Assembly (NCBI GenBank): GCA_017643925.1
Contig: JAEPML010000018.1
Coordinates: forward strand, 27,943 to 91,942
Origin: Roseibium sp.
GTDB lineage: Bacteria > Pseudomonadota > Alphaproteobacteria > Rhizobiales > Stappiaceae
DNA: 64,000 nucleotides
Reading direction: 5' to 3'
Shown here: piece after piece, positions 1 through 8,769 of the stretch
Numbering within the stretch: the stretch's first letter is position 1
Layout: each line of letters begins with the position of its first letter
Made by a program: the position numbers and the translations under genes
The notes under the pieces: model-generated
Databases searched by the model: none
Told to the model about the DNA's origin: nothing
What the model saw: only the letters and a program-made list of their open reading frames with translations

Positions 1-35
1 GCGTGTCGGGGGTTCAAGTCCCTCCTCCGCTACCA
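1..35 (+). tRNA. 3' end of a tRNA gene (isotype not determinable)
   Basis: The first bases show a T-arm (five-base stem around TTCAAGT, bases 13-19), then an acceptor strand CTCCGCT, discriminator A and an encoded CCA ending at base 35. The anticodon arm lies left of the window, so the amino acid cannot be named. Confidence 0.85.
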
Positions 36-327
36 GTTTTCAGGACAACATGCGTCTGATCTTGGGTTTACCAGGAGGTTTACCACTTGGTCGCGGCATT
101 GCCTTGCTGAAGCCAACGAGCAGAAAACATATAAATAGATAATTCTGGACAATCCCCACTTGTCATCTTCAGTTTCAAGTTGGCGGGGATCGAAAATGCT
201 CGATCTCAGAAACTTGTAATTCCAATTCTTACCCTGCAGCTCCTGTTGCGGACGGCTTGAATTGACTGCGAACGATTGGATTTCAGGGATAGCCGCGATA
301 AAGAGAGCGTGGGTTTGTCCTGTGTAA

Positions 328-1587
328 CATCAGCAGGTACGACCAGGTCGGGGGCTCGGAACAATCAAAACACGAAACATCAAACGGCTGGTCTTCTATT
401 TTCCCGGCTACGACTTGCGCCCCTTGCGTCGCACCTTTCCCCTAATTCGAACCGAGTGTCAGAATTTTTTGAAGCTCTACAAGTTGGATGGGGCTTTGGG
501 TGAACCTTGCGAAAGTCATGAACCGGGCATCGGCCCGGCGACGTAGGAGGGACATGTCAACTGGCCCGAGTGTCACGTCGAAACGCGGTTTGTACAGCTC
601 GGTTGGCGTGATGTGATCAAGTCCGATTTCGAGCGCTCCTGGCCGCGAACCATCATTGAAGGGCTTCGATCCTTTACCCTTTACGCCCTGGCCGGAGGCT
701 TTCGCGCCGTCTGGAAGAGCAACTGGGCCCATGCGCTTTTCTGTCTCTATCCGGCCGTCGGCCTGTTGCTTTATCTGATGATCAGCCTCTTGCCGCCGCT
801 TTTCCTGGCGTCAACAACGCTAGGCGCAATGGCTGCTGCCTTGCCCGGTTCGTAAACGGGTCTGACCTCGTGGGGCTTTTTTCTGGTCGGCAGCGGCGTC
901 TGGATGGTGGCGATTTATGCATTCATGCAGTGGCTCGAACAGAAATCCTACTTCCGCTACCTTGTGAACAGCTGGTACTTCATTGAGCGTTTAGCCCGAA
1001 ATGAACACGGTCCGATGCACACACGCATCGAAGAGTGTGCCGACACGATCGTTACCATGGCGGACAGCGTCGAGAATGAGGAAGTTGTGTTGGTATCGCA
1101 TAGCCGCGGCACCTTCGTAGCGATCTATATACTTGCCGCAGTGCTGCGTCGCAATCCCGATTTCGGTAGCCGCAAGGGCGGCTTCTCCTTTGTCACGCTT
1201 GGACCTGCCTTCGACTGCCTTGGAGGCTACGGTGCGCAGCACGGTTTCGGCGAGGCAATGGCAACAATTGCGCGTTCAGGCGTCCACTGGACTGATCTCT
1301 ATTCACCTCACGATCCGATCTGCGGCGGTCGCACCACGCCGATCGCCCGTTATGCTGCGCTTACCAAGGCCGACGGCAGAAAGCCGGAACCAAGGCGTTT
1401 CAGCGTTCGTGTTCCCGACCGGATGTCGCCAGACGCTTTCCGCTACCTGCGCTACCGTTTCTTCAAGCTCCACTTCTGCTACTTCCTCGCGTCGGTGACC
1501 CCGGGTCTGTTTGATTTTTACCGGTTGACGTTGGGGCCGAAACGCGCCGTAGAGCAGCTAAAGGCCTGGAATACCGGTCAGGACTAA
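328..1587 (+). pseudogene. Decayed alpha/beta-hydrolase-like gene with two in-frame stops
   Basis: A single reading frame runs from about 328 to 1587 but is broken by TAG at 544-546 and TAA at 853-855 and has no recognisable start codon. The translation on both sides of each stop is protein-like. The first part contains FYFPGYDLRP, the middle has a hydrophobic membrane-like stretch around 740-830, and the last part has a lipase-type nucleophile elbow, VSHSRG, near 1100-1120 followed by SPHDP. Intact, it would be about 420 residues. I read it as an alpha/beta-hydrolase of unknown substrate that has been inactivated. It lies between the tRNA end and a degenerate copy of that end, so it may be cargo of an old integrated element. 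Sequencing error at two separate stops is possible but less likely. Confidence 0.7.
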
Positions 1588-2199
1588 ATCCTGGTTGGGA
1601 CCTGGCGCCTTGTCGTCACATGTGGGTCCAGATACGCCGGTTGGCAAATAGGAAACCGTGGCCAATTTTCTCTGATCATTTGTGAAGCTTAAGACAGCGC
1701 AGCGAGCGCCATGTATGCAGAGATTCTAAGTTTTCTCGGCTGGATCGTAATTAGCGAGTCGGGGGGGAGAGCCTCTCATCTGCTACCAGTTTCCCCGCAA
1801 CACCGCAGCTCTTGCCTCGCCACTCACTACCGGAACAGGAAGACAGTGTTAATTCAGTGCAAAGCTGCAAAAGCGCTGCGAGTTACCTGTTCACCGTGCG
1901 CAATTCGATACAAGAGCCAATTGCACGCCTGATAGAGAACGCGGACAAATCTCCAATGAGATCAGCCGCATCTTTCAATCCGACCTGCAGCACCTGACAC
2001 CTCCGGTAGCCCCCGTGAGACCTGTGTGCGTTCGCCTGATGCCTTTTTTGTTGCAAGTGGGTCAATCATTGTTTCGTGCTGGATCGCGAGGCCATTCTCG
2101 AGACATCTTGAAGAAGTCGCAATACCGACAGGCAACCTCTTGCACGGCCCGGAGAATGCGATATGTTCTCTATATGTTCCATTTTTGACGAGTTGCAAA
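1588..2199. other. Non-coding stretch with no supportable gene
   Basis: Short open frames here on both strands lack plausible starts, ribosome sites or protein-like composition. The only structure seen is the degenerate tRNA-end copy at 1754-1793. Confidence 0.6.
1754..1793 (+). repeat. Degenerate direct copy of the tRNA 3' end (possible old attachment site)
   Basis: Aligned without gaps to bases 1-40, this segment matches at about 30 of 40 positions. It keeps GTCGGGGG near the start and GCTACCAGTTT at the end, that is, the CCA terminus plus the bases just after the tRNA. The T-loop itself has diverged. Direct repeats of a tRNA end are the usual scar of tyrosine-recombinase integration, but no integrase is visible between the copies. 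Confidence 0.45.
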
Positions 2200-2589
2200 A
2201 TGTCTTTGAATTACGTGATGATTGGCTCCAACGACGTTGTGAAAGCAAGGTCTTATTACGACGCTGTCCTGCCCCTGATTGGTGGATCGGTTGTAATGGA
2301 ATTCATGCCCCACGGGTTTTGCTATGGCCTGCGTGGAGGCGGGCGGATCTGGGTGACACCGCCTTTCAACAAGGAAGAGGCAACGCCAGGCAATGGCAAC
2401 ATGGTTGGGCTGCTTTGCGAAAGCGAAGCTGAAGTGCAGGCGGCCCATGCGGCTGCGCTCTCTGCTGGTGGTGCCAATGAAGGAGAACCCGGGCCGCGTC
2501 CGCAATATGGACCTGATTTTTACGGAGCCTATGTCCGGGATCTTGACGGCAACAAGATGAGTTTCGTGTATTTCGGCAACGCGGGCTGA
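2200..2589 (+). CDS. VOC-family (glyoxalase/dioxygenase fold) protein
   Basis: This 129-residue protein begins MSLNYVMIGSND, the typical first strand of a VOC (vicinal oxygen chelate) module, followed by ARSYYDAVLPLIGG and ending RDLDGNKMSFVYF, the usual last strand. Longer in-frame starts upstream (from 2026) lack protein-like sequence, so the ATG at 2200 is chosen. VOC metal ligands are commonly His/Glu pairs. Here the terminal Glu position appears to be Ser (NKMSF) and the first-strand His is Tyr, so metal binding may be lost or altered. It stands alone between a non-coding stretch and an SDR remnant. No substrate can be assigned. Confidence 0.8.
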   Translation: MSLNYVMIGSNDVVKARSYYDAVLPLIGGSVVMEFMPHGFCYGLRGGGRIWVTPPFNKEEATPGNGNMVGLLCESEAEVQAAHAAALSAGGANEGEPGPRPQYGPDFYGAYVRDLDGNKMSFVYFGNAG

Positions 2590-2639
2590 TCGCGCATCGC
2601 GCGCGAAAACTCAAGACCCGATCCCCTCGATCACGGCCT

Positions 2640-2747
2640 CGTGCAGATTTCGGCAAGACCTGCGTTTTCCTTGCCTCGGAAGAGGCGCGGTACATCAACG
2701 GCCAGAATATCCTGTCGGACGGCGGCATGAACCGCGCCGTGCGTTAA
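2640..2747 (+). pseudogene. C-terminal remnant of a short-chain dehydrogenase
   Basis: A 35-codon frame ending in TAA at 2745-2747 translates to a clear classical SDR C-terminus: FGKTCVFLASEEARYINGQ, then ILSDGG. In intact SDRs this segment (FLAS...YINGQ...DGG) follows the YxxxK active site by about 70 residues. No upstream SDR sequence is found in any frame, so this is a truncated relic. Confidence 0.65.
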
Positions 2748-2780
2748 CTGCAGGCGGCCAAGCTCCCTATATCGGAACGC

Positions 2781-4829
2781 TCACGCCCTGGTCGCCCACT
2801 CCGAGACAACGGCCCATCCCAATGCGTTGGTGCCGCAGCAGCTCACGGTAGAGGTTTGACCCGCGACAGAAGGCGTACACACAAACGAAGCTGGCGAGGC
2901 ACAGCAAGAGCATCCTGCCAGCAATCCTTTCTGGGCGATGAGAGATTGGGCCTCAGGTTCTTCGCGCACACCATGTGCCATTTGGCCTGCACCTTTCGCA
3001 GGAGACAGCATGGCTTTGTCAATCGCTTTCACGCTGCCAACGGGGAATAGCTCCCCTTCGAGCACTGTTCCCCAGATACCAATATTCTTGATCTTGTCAG
3101 GCTCCACCTCGAACGGATCCGCTTCAAGAATAGTAAAATTGGCAAACTTGCCCGGTGCAATCGAACCAAGCTCCGTCTCCAGTCGCAGGGACTGGGCGGC
3201 ATCGATTGTTACGGCACGCAAGGCGTCTTCGACAGACAACCGATGCTCAGGCCCGGCGACACGGTCTGAAACCGTTGTCCTGTTCACGCCGGCCCAGACA
3301 AGGAACAGTGGCTCTCCCGGGGCCATCGGCACATCCGAGTGAAACGAGATTGGTATGCCGTTCGCCTTGATGGGACCAACCGGTACGATGTCGTCTGCAC
3401 GGTCTGGACCCAGTCCAATTTCTCCATATCGATCCGACAGCGCCGTCACATAGTAGGGATTTGCGCTGACGATGCAGCCGAGCTCGGCAATGCGTTCTGC
3501 CTGGTCTTCCCGGGCATAGCCGAAATGCACAAATGTCGTGCGGTGATCGGGTCTTGGCTTGCGGCGCATGTTCCGTTCTACGGCATCCAGTATCATGTCA
3601 ACCGCGAGATCGCCGGTCTGGTGGATGTGGAGCTGGTAGCCTGCCTCCCAATAGGCATCGAAGGCCTCGTTGAATTCGTCCGGTTGCATAATCCACTCTC
3701 CGTGGAAGTCGTCTCCCTGGTAAGGTTCCGACACTTGCATCGCGAGGCTGTAAATTGCGCCGTCGGCAAAAAGCTTGACCTGTTTGGGCAGGAAGGCCGT
3801 CTTGCCTTCCCCCCATTCGAGCAGTTTCTCTGTCTCCTCGATGAGCGTTCCGTCTTCGAGATGCAACGCTGCCAGGGATTTGCCGTCTGGTATGAAATAG
3901 GTGCGAAGCGGACTATCTGATCCCGAGAACACTGCATTGGTTGCCTGTTGTAACGGTCGCGACAGTACCCCGCCGGGTTCGGCGGCCACGGTCACACCGG
4001 CGCGGTGCATGTAATCCCGGGTCAGTTCCAGTCCGGTTCCAAGCCGCTCGGGTGTCGCCAGAACGGGCGCTACCGTTGGCAGCACTGAAAACATGCCTGT
4101 TTCATAAAAGTGCCCTTGCTCGAAATTAGATTGCTCGAGAGCAAGACCTTCGAAGGTGTTCACGAGTTCTTCTGTTATTCCGAGAACATCAAGTGCGGCC
4201 GTATTGAAGATGAGTTCATGTGCGGAACGGTGAATGATGATGATCGGTCTTGTGCGGCTGATTTCGTCGAGTTGTGGTCGCCTGACTTCACCATGAAAGA
4301 AATGATGGTAGCCCCAGGAAAGGAGCAGGGCGTCCGGATCCTCCATCGCATCCTCCGCAGACGAAAGGCGTGCCCGGTACTCTTCCGCGTTGGCAGCCGC
4401 TCTTGAAAGACCTGTTGGCAGGTTCCAGTCCTCGATCGAGATAATCTCTGCGGTCAGGGTCAATGCTGCCAGGAATGGATGGACATGCTGGTCTATCAAC
4501 CCGGCAATGATCACCTTGTCGGCAAAGGTCTCGTCAACCCGGAAAGGCTGTTGGCCAATCCTGTCAATGACCTTTGCACGTGGTCCGGCAGTGAGGACGC
4601 GATCCCCAACAACAGCGACCGCGTCAACATCCTGTTCATTGCCCTCCATCGTGATCACGCGTTTCGCTATGTAAACGGTTACCTCGGGCAAGACCTTGAG
4701 CTGGCTGCCAAGATCCTGAAGGGTGGATGCTGCATGAGAACCAGCAACATTGGCGACGACCGCGGTCGACACGCCGGCCAACAGAGACAGCGCAGTGCGG
4801 CGCGACACCTTGGTCTTGTACATGCTCAA
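2781..4829 (-). CDS. Tat-exported amidohydrolase (YtcJ-like, amidohydrolase 3 family)
   Basis: The 682-residue product starts with a twin-arginine signal (SRRTALSLLAG, residues 9-19). A metal-dependent amidohydrolase domain follows: IDQHVHPF with the HxH pair at H115/H117, VKLFADGA with the candidate carboxylated lysine, HIHQTGD and VHFGYA histidines, and FHSDVPM with the terminal aspartate. Members hydrolyse formamides, amides or related C-N bonds; the substrate is not predictable. The last 50 or so residues are Cys-rich and low-quality (GCSCCASP..., VSCCG), and the protein is longer than most relatives, so the native stop may have been lost by a frameshift near 2920. It is divergent from the gene at 5022, and a palindromic SoxR-type site lies in the shared promoter region, so co-regulation with sulfur oxidation is possible. 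Confidence 0.85.
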   Translation of the reverse strand: MSMYKTKVSRRTALSLLAGVSTAVVANVAGSHAASTLQDLGSQLKVLPEVTVYIAKRVITMEGNEQDVDAVAVVGDRVLTAGPRAKVIDRIGQQPFRVDETFADKVIIAGLIDQHVHPFLAALTLTAEIISIEDWNLPTGLSRAAANAEEYRARLSSAEDAMEDPDALLLSWGYHHFFHGEVRRPQLDEISRTRPIIIIHRSAHELIFNTAALDVLGITEELVNTFEGLALEQSNFEQGHFYETGMFSVLPTVAPVLATPERLGTGLELTRDYMHRAGVTVAAEPGGVLSRPLQQATNAVFSGSDSPLRTYFIPDGKSLAALHLEDGTLIEETEKLLEWGEGKTAFLPKQVKLFADGAIYSLAMQVSEPYQGDDFHGEWIMQPDEFNEAFDAYWEAGYQLHIHQTGDLAVDMILDAVERNMRRKPRPDHRTTFVHFGYAREDQAERIAELGCIVSANPYYVTALSDRYGEIGLGPDRADDIVPVGPIKANGIPISFHSDVPMAPGEPLFLVWAGVNRTTVSDRVAGPEHRLSVEDALRAVTIDAAQSLRLETELGSIAPGKFANFTILEADPFEVEPDKIKNIGIWGTVLEGELFPVGSVKAIDKAMLSPAKGAGQMAHGVREEPEAQSLIAQKGLLAGCSCCASPASFVCTPSVAGQTSTVSCCGTNALGWAVVSEWATRA

Positions 4830-4984
4830 CCTCCAGGAATGTTTGCAGGATGGTGCAATATTGTGATGCCCTTGGGAAGCTCGGGAGCTAAATCCTTTCC
4901 CGCGTCAGAAGATTCTTTCACGAATTGCCGTGTCAGTTTCACACGCGCCTGAACTCGCTTGCGCAAGCTCTCAATTTAATACAT

Positions 4985-5000
4985 ATTCTAATATTAGAAT
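4985..5000. promoter_or_regulatory. Proposed SoxR operator (site 1)
   Basis: ATTCTAATATTAGAAT is a perfect 16-base palindrome of the form ATTC-N8-GAAT. It lies 21 bases before the ATG at 5022 and between two divergent genes. The same motif precedes other sox units at 15056, 17361, 18784 (one mismatch) and 20809. Confidence 0.65.
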
Positions 5001-5021
5001 TTAATGTTTTGAGGTTCTGTC

Positions 5022-5936
5022 ATGCCTGTGTCCCGACGCGCCTTCCTCGCAGGGTGCGCTAGCCTCCCGGTTTCTGCTCAGTTCAGTCGGCATGTGAAGG
5101 CCGATACGCCGATCGGCAAGGGCATGCTCACGACCATCAGCGATGGACACTTGACGCTACCCGGCAGTTTCATTTTCGAACCGATGCCGCAGGACGAACT
5201 CCTTCCCCTTCTGAAACGCGTTGGTATTGAACAAAAAACACTGACCCCGGACTGCAACGTTTCGCTTTATCGCGACGGGACACATACCGTCCTGTTCGAT
5301 GTCGGTTCGGGCCCCGACTTTCAACCGACCGCCGGGAAATTGCTGGAAGGACTGGAACTGGTCGGCGTTTCGCCGGAAGACGTCACCCATGTCGTCTTCA
5401 CCCATGCACATCCCGACCACATCTGGGGCCTTCTGGACGAGTTCGACGATCCCCTCTTTTACGACGCAGCCTACATGATCCGGCGTACTGAATGGGATTA
5501 CTGGTGGAACCCCGAGACGGTCAACACGATCGGCGAGGCCCGTGCGTCAATGGCGGTCGGCGCCAGGCGTCAGTTGGAAGCCATCGAGGATGCGGTCGCG
5601 TTTTTCGACGGGGGCGAAGAGATCCTGCCCGGTATTCAGGCGGTATCGACACACGGGCACACGCCGGGCCACATGAGTTTCGAACTGCGCAGCGGCTCTG
5701 AGGCCGCCTTGATCCTGGGTGACGCCATCGGCAATCACCATGTCGCCTTCATGCGGCCGGACTGGCCGAGCGGTTCCGACCAGGATGCCGAAACGGCCGC
5801 GGTGACACGCAAGGCCTTGTTCGACCGGATCGTCGCGGACGACCTCAAGATAGCAGGCTTTCATCTACCCGGCGGTGGCATCGGGCGCGTCGAACCAACG
5901 TCTGACGGCTTTCGTTTCATTCCGGAGACAACCTGA
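5022..5936 (+). CDS. Tat-exported metallo-beta-lactamase-fold hydrolase of the sox locus
   Basis: The 304-residue protein has a twin-arginine signal (SRRAFLAG) and a complete metallo-beta-lactamase zinc motif THAHPDH at about residues 127-133, with later GHTPGH and a metal-bridging Asp in LILGDAIG. GAGG seven bases before the ATG supports this start. The stop overlaps the start of the next gene (TGATG), so the pair is translationally coupled. In Paracoccus the accessory genes soxG and soxH also encode exported metallohydrolases that are not essential for thiosulfate oxidation; this protein fills an equivalent place, but which of the two it matches cannot be settled by eye. The SoxR-type palindrome just upstream suggests induction by reduced sulfur. 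Periplasmic thiol or persulfide hydrolysis is a guess. Confidence 0.85.
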   Translation: MPVSRRAFLAGCASLPVSAQFSRHVKADTPIGKGMLTTISDGHLTLPGSFIFEPMPQDELLPLLKRVGIEQKTLTPDCNVSLYRDGTHTVLFDVGSGPDFQPTAGKLLEGLELVGVSPEDVTHVVFTHAHPDHIWGLLDEFDDPLFYDAAYMIRRTEWDYWWNPETVNTIGEARASMAVGARRQLEAIEDAVAFFDGGEEILPGIQAVSTHGHTPGHMSFELRSGSEAALILGDAIGNHHVAFMRPDWPSGSDQDAETAAVTRKALFDRIVADDLKIAGFHLPGGGIGRVEPTSDGFRFIPETT

Positions 5937-6883
5937 TGCGCATTGCGGGACTTCTCTTTGCCACCTGCCTCGCCGTTTCGGCCCATGCCAGCGAGGACAT
6001 CGCGGACCAATATCCGGGATCTGCGCTCTATTCCAAACCCGTCGAGGTCATTCCCCATGTCTGGTCCGCCATCGGGGCGACGGCGCCGCCATCCTATGAG
6101 AATTCGGGGCACAACAACAATCTCAGTTTCATCGTGACCGGCGACGGCGTGATCGTCATCAACGGCGGCGCTGCCTATGTTCTCGCAAAGGCGCTACACG
6201 AGGAAATCAAGGCTGTCACGGATCAGCCGGTAAAGCTCGTCATCGACGAGAACGGCCAGGGTCACGCGATGCTCGGGAACTCCTATTGGTCCGAGCAGGG
6301 CGTACCCATCCTCGCGCATGTGGATGCAGCGCATGAAATCGAGGAAAACGGTCGCCGGATCCTCGAGGCGATGAAGAAATACAATCGGGACAAGGCAGCC
6401 GGAACATTCGTCGCCCCGCCAACAGAGACTTTCGAAGACAGGCATCTCGTCGAAATGGGGAACTTTCGCATCGAGGTCCTGCATCTCGGCCCGGCTCATG
6501 GCCCCGGAGACACCCAGGTCTGGTTGCCCGAGCAAGGCCTCGTGATCGCAGGTGACATGGCGTTTCACGAGCGCATGCTTCCGATATTCGAAGACACGAT
6601 CGTTGCCGACTGGCTTGAGACGTGGGAAAGCGGGTTTGAGGCGCTGAACGCGACCTATGTCATCCCGGGTCACGGACATCCGACCAACATGGACCAGGTG
6701 CGCCGCTACACGCATGGCTACCTGACGTACCTGCGCACGAAGATCGGAGAGCACCTGGAAAACGGTGGTGAACTCGCGGATGCCTATTACGTGGACCAGT
6801 CCCCCTATGCCCAGCTCGACACGTTTGAAGAGCTGGCGACGAAGAATGCAGGCCGCGTCTACGAGCAGATGGAATTCGAGTAG
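5936..6883 (+). CDS. soxH: SoxH-like metallo-beta-lactamase-fold protein with an altered metal motif
   Basis: The 315-residue protein has a Sec signal (MRIAGLLFATCLAVSAHAS) and the fold of SoxH-type MBL proteins: VWSAIG early, NNNLSFIVTGDGVIVINGG, then LVIAGDMAFHE and VIPGHGHPT. The canonical HxHxDH segment, expected after the LVID strand, reads ENGQGHAMLGN, so only the last histidine is kept. The later GPAHGPGD, GD and GHGHP metal residues are present. A one-zinc or otherwise modified site is therefore likely. It starts within the stop of the upstream MBL gene and ends convergently with hemA. The soxH symbol rests on fold and context. Confidence 0.75.
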   Translation: MRIAGLLFATCLAVSAHASEDIADQYPGSALYSKPVEVIPHVWSAIGATAPPSYENSGHNNNLSFIVTGDGVIVINGGAAYVLAKALHEEIKAVTDQPVKLVIDENGQGHAMLGNSYWSEQGVPILAHVDAAHEIEENGRRILEAMKKYNRDKAAGTFVAPPTETFEDRHLVEMGNFRIEVLHLGPAHGPGDTQVWLPEQGLVIAGDMAFHERMLPIFEDTIVADWLETWESGFEALNATYVIPGHGHPTNMDQVRRYTHGYLTYLRTKIGEHLENGGELADAYYVDQSPYAQLDTFEELATKNAGRVYEQMEFE

Positions 6884-7029
6884 CAATGCTCCCGAGTGGC
6901 GGCTTATTGAGACATCCGGTCTATCCCCCGCCCATTTCGACCTTCCGACACTCTGCCATCCGGGAAAACGCAGGTTGATTGGCGACGCCCGGGCGGGAAA
7001 ACCTTGCGGTCAGAGCCGGACGTCTTCGA

Positions 7030-8244
7030 CTACGCTGCGACCGGGCACCGGGCCAGTTCGCACCTCGTCCAGAGCGCCTCGAGCGCGGTGACAAGGTGAT
7101 CGATGTCAGCAGATGAATGTACGGGCGACGGTGTGATGCGCAGTCTTTCCGTGCCCTTGGGAACCGTCGGATGGTTGATCGGCTGAATGTAGATCCCGAA
7201 ATCCTTCAACAGGATGTCGGAGATGAACTTGCATTTCACCGGGTCTCCAACCATCACCGGAATGATGTGGCTCGGGTTGTCGATATGGGGCAGGCCGATC
7301 GCGTCAAGACGGCGTCTGACTTCAGCGACATTGGCCTGTTGAAGTCGTCGTTCCGCGTCGCTCGTCTTCAGGTGCCTGATTGAGGCAGCCGCGCCTGCCG
7401 CCACCGCCGGGGGCAACGCGGTGGTGAAAATGAAGCCGCTGGCAAAGGAGCGGACAAAGTCGCACAGCTCGGCCGATGCAGCTATGTAACCGCCAACGAC
7501 ACCAAAGGCCTTGCCGAGCGTTCCCTCGATCACGGTCACCCGGTCCATGACACCGTCCCGTTCGGCAATGCCACCGCCACGGGCGCCATAGAGACCGACC
7601 GCGTGGACCTCATCCAGATAGGTCATCGCGCCATAGCGGTCGGCGAGGTCACAGATCGCGGCAATCGGAGCAATGTCACCGTCCATCGAATAGACGCTCT
7701 CGAAGGCAATGAGTTTGGGTTGTTCCAGCGGCAACGCTGCCAGCCTGGCTTCCAGATCATCCAGGTCATTGTGCTTCCAGATGACCTTCTGCGCCCGGCT
7801 GTGACGGATGCCCTCGATCATGGACGCATGATTGAGCGCATCGGACAGCACGACGCAATCCGGGATGCGTGAGGCCAACGTTCCAAGCGCAGACCAGTTT
7901 GCCACGTAGCCAGACGTGAACAGCAGCGCCGCATCCTTGCCGTGAAGATCGGCCAGCTCGGCCTCAAGGAGGGCGTGTTCATGCGTGTTGCCGGAGATAT
8001 TGCGGGTTCCGCCGGCACCAGCGCCACAGCGATCAAGGGCTTCGTGCATGGCACGCAGCACTTCGGGATGCTGGCCCATGCCCAGGTAATCGTTGGAGCA
8101 CCAGATCGTCACGTCGCCCGGGCCGTTGTGGCACCTTGCATTTGGGAACGCCCCGCAATGACGTTCCAGCTCGGCAAAGGTGCGATAGTTCCCCTCTTCC
8201 CGAAGGGCCCCCAGTTCGCTTCTGAAATACGCCTGATAGTCCAT
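7030..8244 (-). CDS. hemA: 5-aminolevulinate synthase
   Basis: The 404-residue PLP enzyme condenses glycine and succinyl-CoA to 5-aminolevulinate, the first step of heme synthesis in alphaproteobacteria. Visible landmarks are WCSNDYLGMGQHP, GAGAGGTRNISGNTHEH, SDALNHASMIEGIR, the PLP-contacting YLDEVHAVGLYG and the Schiff-base lysine in EGTLGKAFGVVGGY. Length is normal for the family. Its ATG overlaps the stop of the DUF302 gene by one base, making it the last member of the leftward soxBCDEF run. A heme-synthesis gene here fits the demand made by the c-type cytochromes SoxX, A, D and E (seven CxxCH motifs in all). Whether it is a second hemA in the genome cannot be seen from this window. Confidence 0.95.
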   Translation of the reverse strand: MDYQAYFRSELGALREEGNYRTFAELERHCGAFPNARCHNGPGDVTIWCSNDYLGMGQHPEVLRAMHEALDRCGAGAGGTRNISGNTHEHALLEAELADLHGKDAALLFTSGYVANWSALGTLASRIPDCVVLSDALNHASMIEGIRHSRAQKVIWKHNDLDDLEARLAALPLEQPKLIAFESVYSMDGDIAPIAAICDLADRYGAMTYLDEVHAVGLYGARGGGIAERDGVMDRVTVIEGTLGKAFGVVGGYIAASAELCDFVRSFASGFIFTTALPPAVAAGAAASIRHLKTSDAERRLQQANVAEVRRRLDAIGLPHIDNPSHIIPVMVGDPVKCKFISDILLKDFGIYIQPINHPTVPKGTERLRITPSPVHSSADIDHLVTALEALWTRCELARCPVAA

Positions 8245-8678
8245 CAGTTGCCGATCGCCTCCGCAACGATCTGCTGCATGAGGTTTTCAACCGCCTGCAT
8301 CGGACCGTCAGGATAGTCTTCGTGACCCACAATGACGCCCTCATCGGTTTCCATTACGAAAATCCCATAAGGGCAGTAGGTGATGTTCATCGGATCTTTT
8401 TCCATCACCTGGCGAGAAATGACGGCCGAGCAGAACAGGAATATATCAGCGTTCTTGAAGATCTTCTTGTCGCTGCCCACATCGGCACCGGTCCGATTGA
8501 GCATCTCGCCGACATGACTGACATAGTCGATCACCAGGCCCTGCCCGACAATTGCGCTTTCAACCGCAAAGGTCGCATCGTCGAACGTGCCGTCGAACGG
8601 GTAGGTAAAGGGTTTTTGCGCCAGCGCCGAGCCGCTGAGTGCAAGTCCAAACGCTGCAGCGAGTACGATAGATTTCAT
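8244..8678 (-). CDS. Exported DUF302 protein
   Basis: The 144-residue protein has a Sec signal (MKSIVLAAAFGLALSGSALA) and a DUF302 domain, recognisable from FDDATFAVESAIVGQGLVIDYVSHVGEML and the Cys-Pro segment ITYCPYGIFVME. A second cysteine lies in FLFCSAV. DUF302 proteins are commonly encoded beside sulfur-oxidation genes. Their biochemical role is not firmly established; thiol or persulfide handling has been suggested by context. It follows soxF after 91 bases and its stop overlaps the hemA start (TGATG), so its expression is coupled to heme synthesis. Confidence 0.85.
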   Translation of the reverse strand: MKSIVLAAAFGLALSGSALAQKPFTYPFDGTFDDATFAVESAIVGQGLVIDYVSHVGEMLNRTGADVGSDKKIFKNADIFLFCSAVISRQVMEKDPMNITYCPYGIFVMETDEGVIVGHEDYPDGPMQAVENLMQQIVAEAIGN

Positions 8679-8769
8679 GGGTCAGTCCTCCGTCTGGTTG
8701 CACAGTTTCCGCACGCCGTTTCGCCCCGGCGCGGAACTCAATCCTCGCCGGAGCAACACGGCTGTCAGG

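Noticed and set aside
276..503. Open frame on the plus strand near the tRNA
   Set aside because: It overlaps, in another frame, the more protein-like decayed hydrolase reading and has no ribosome site.
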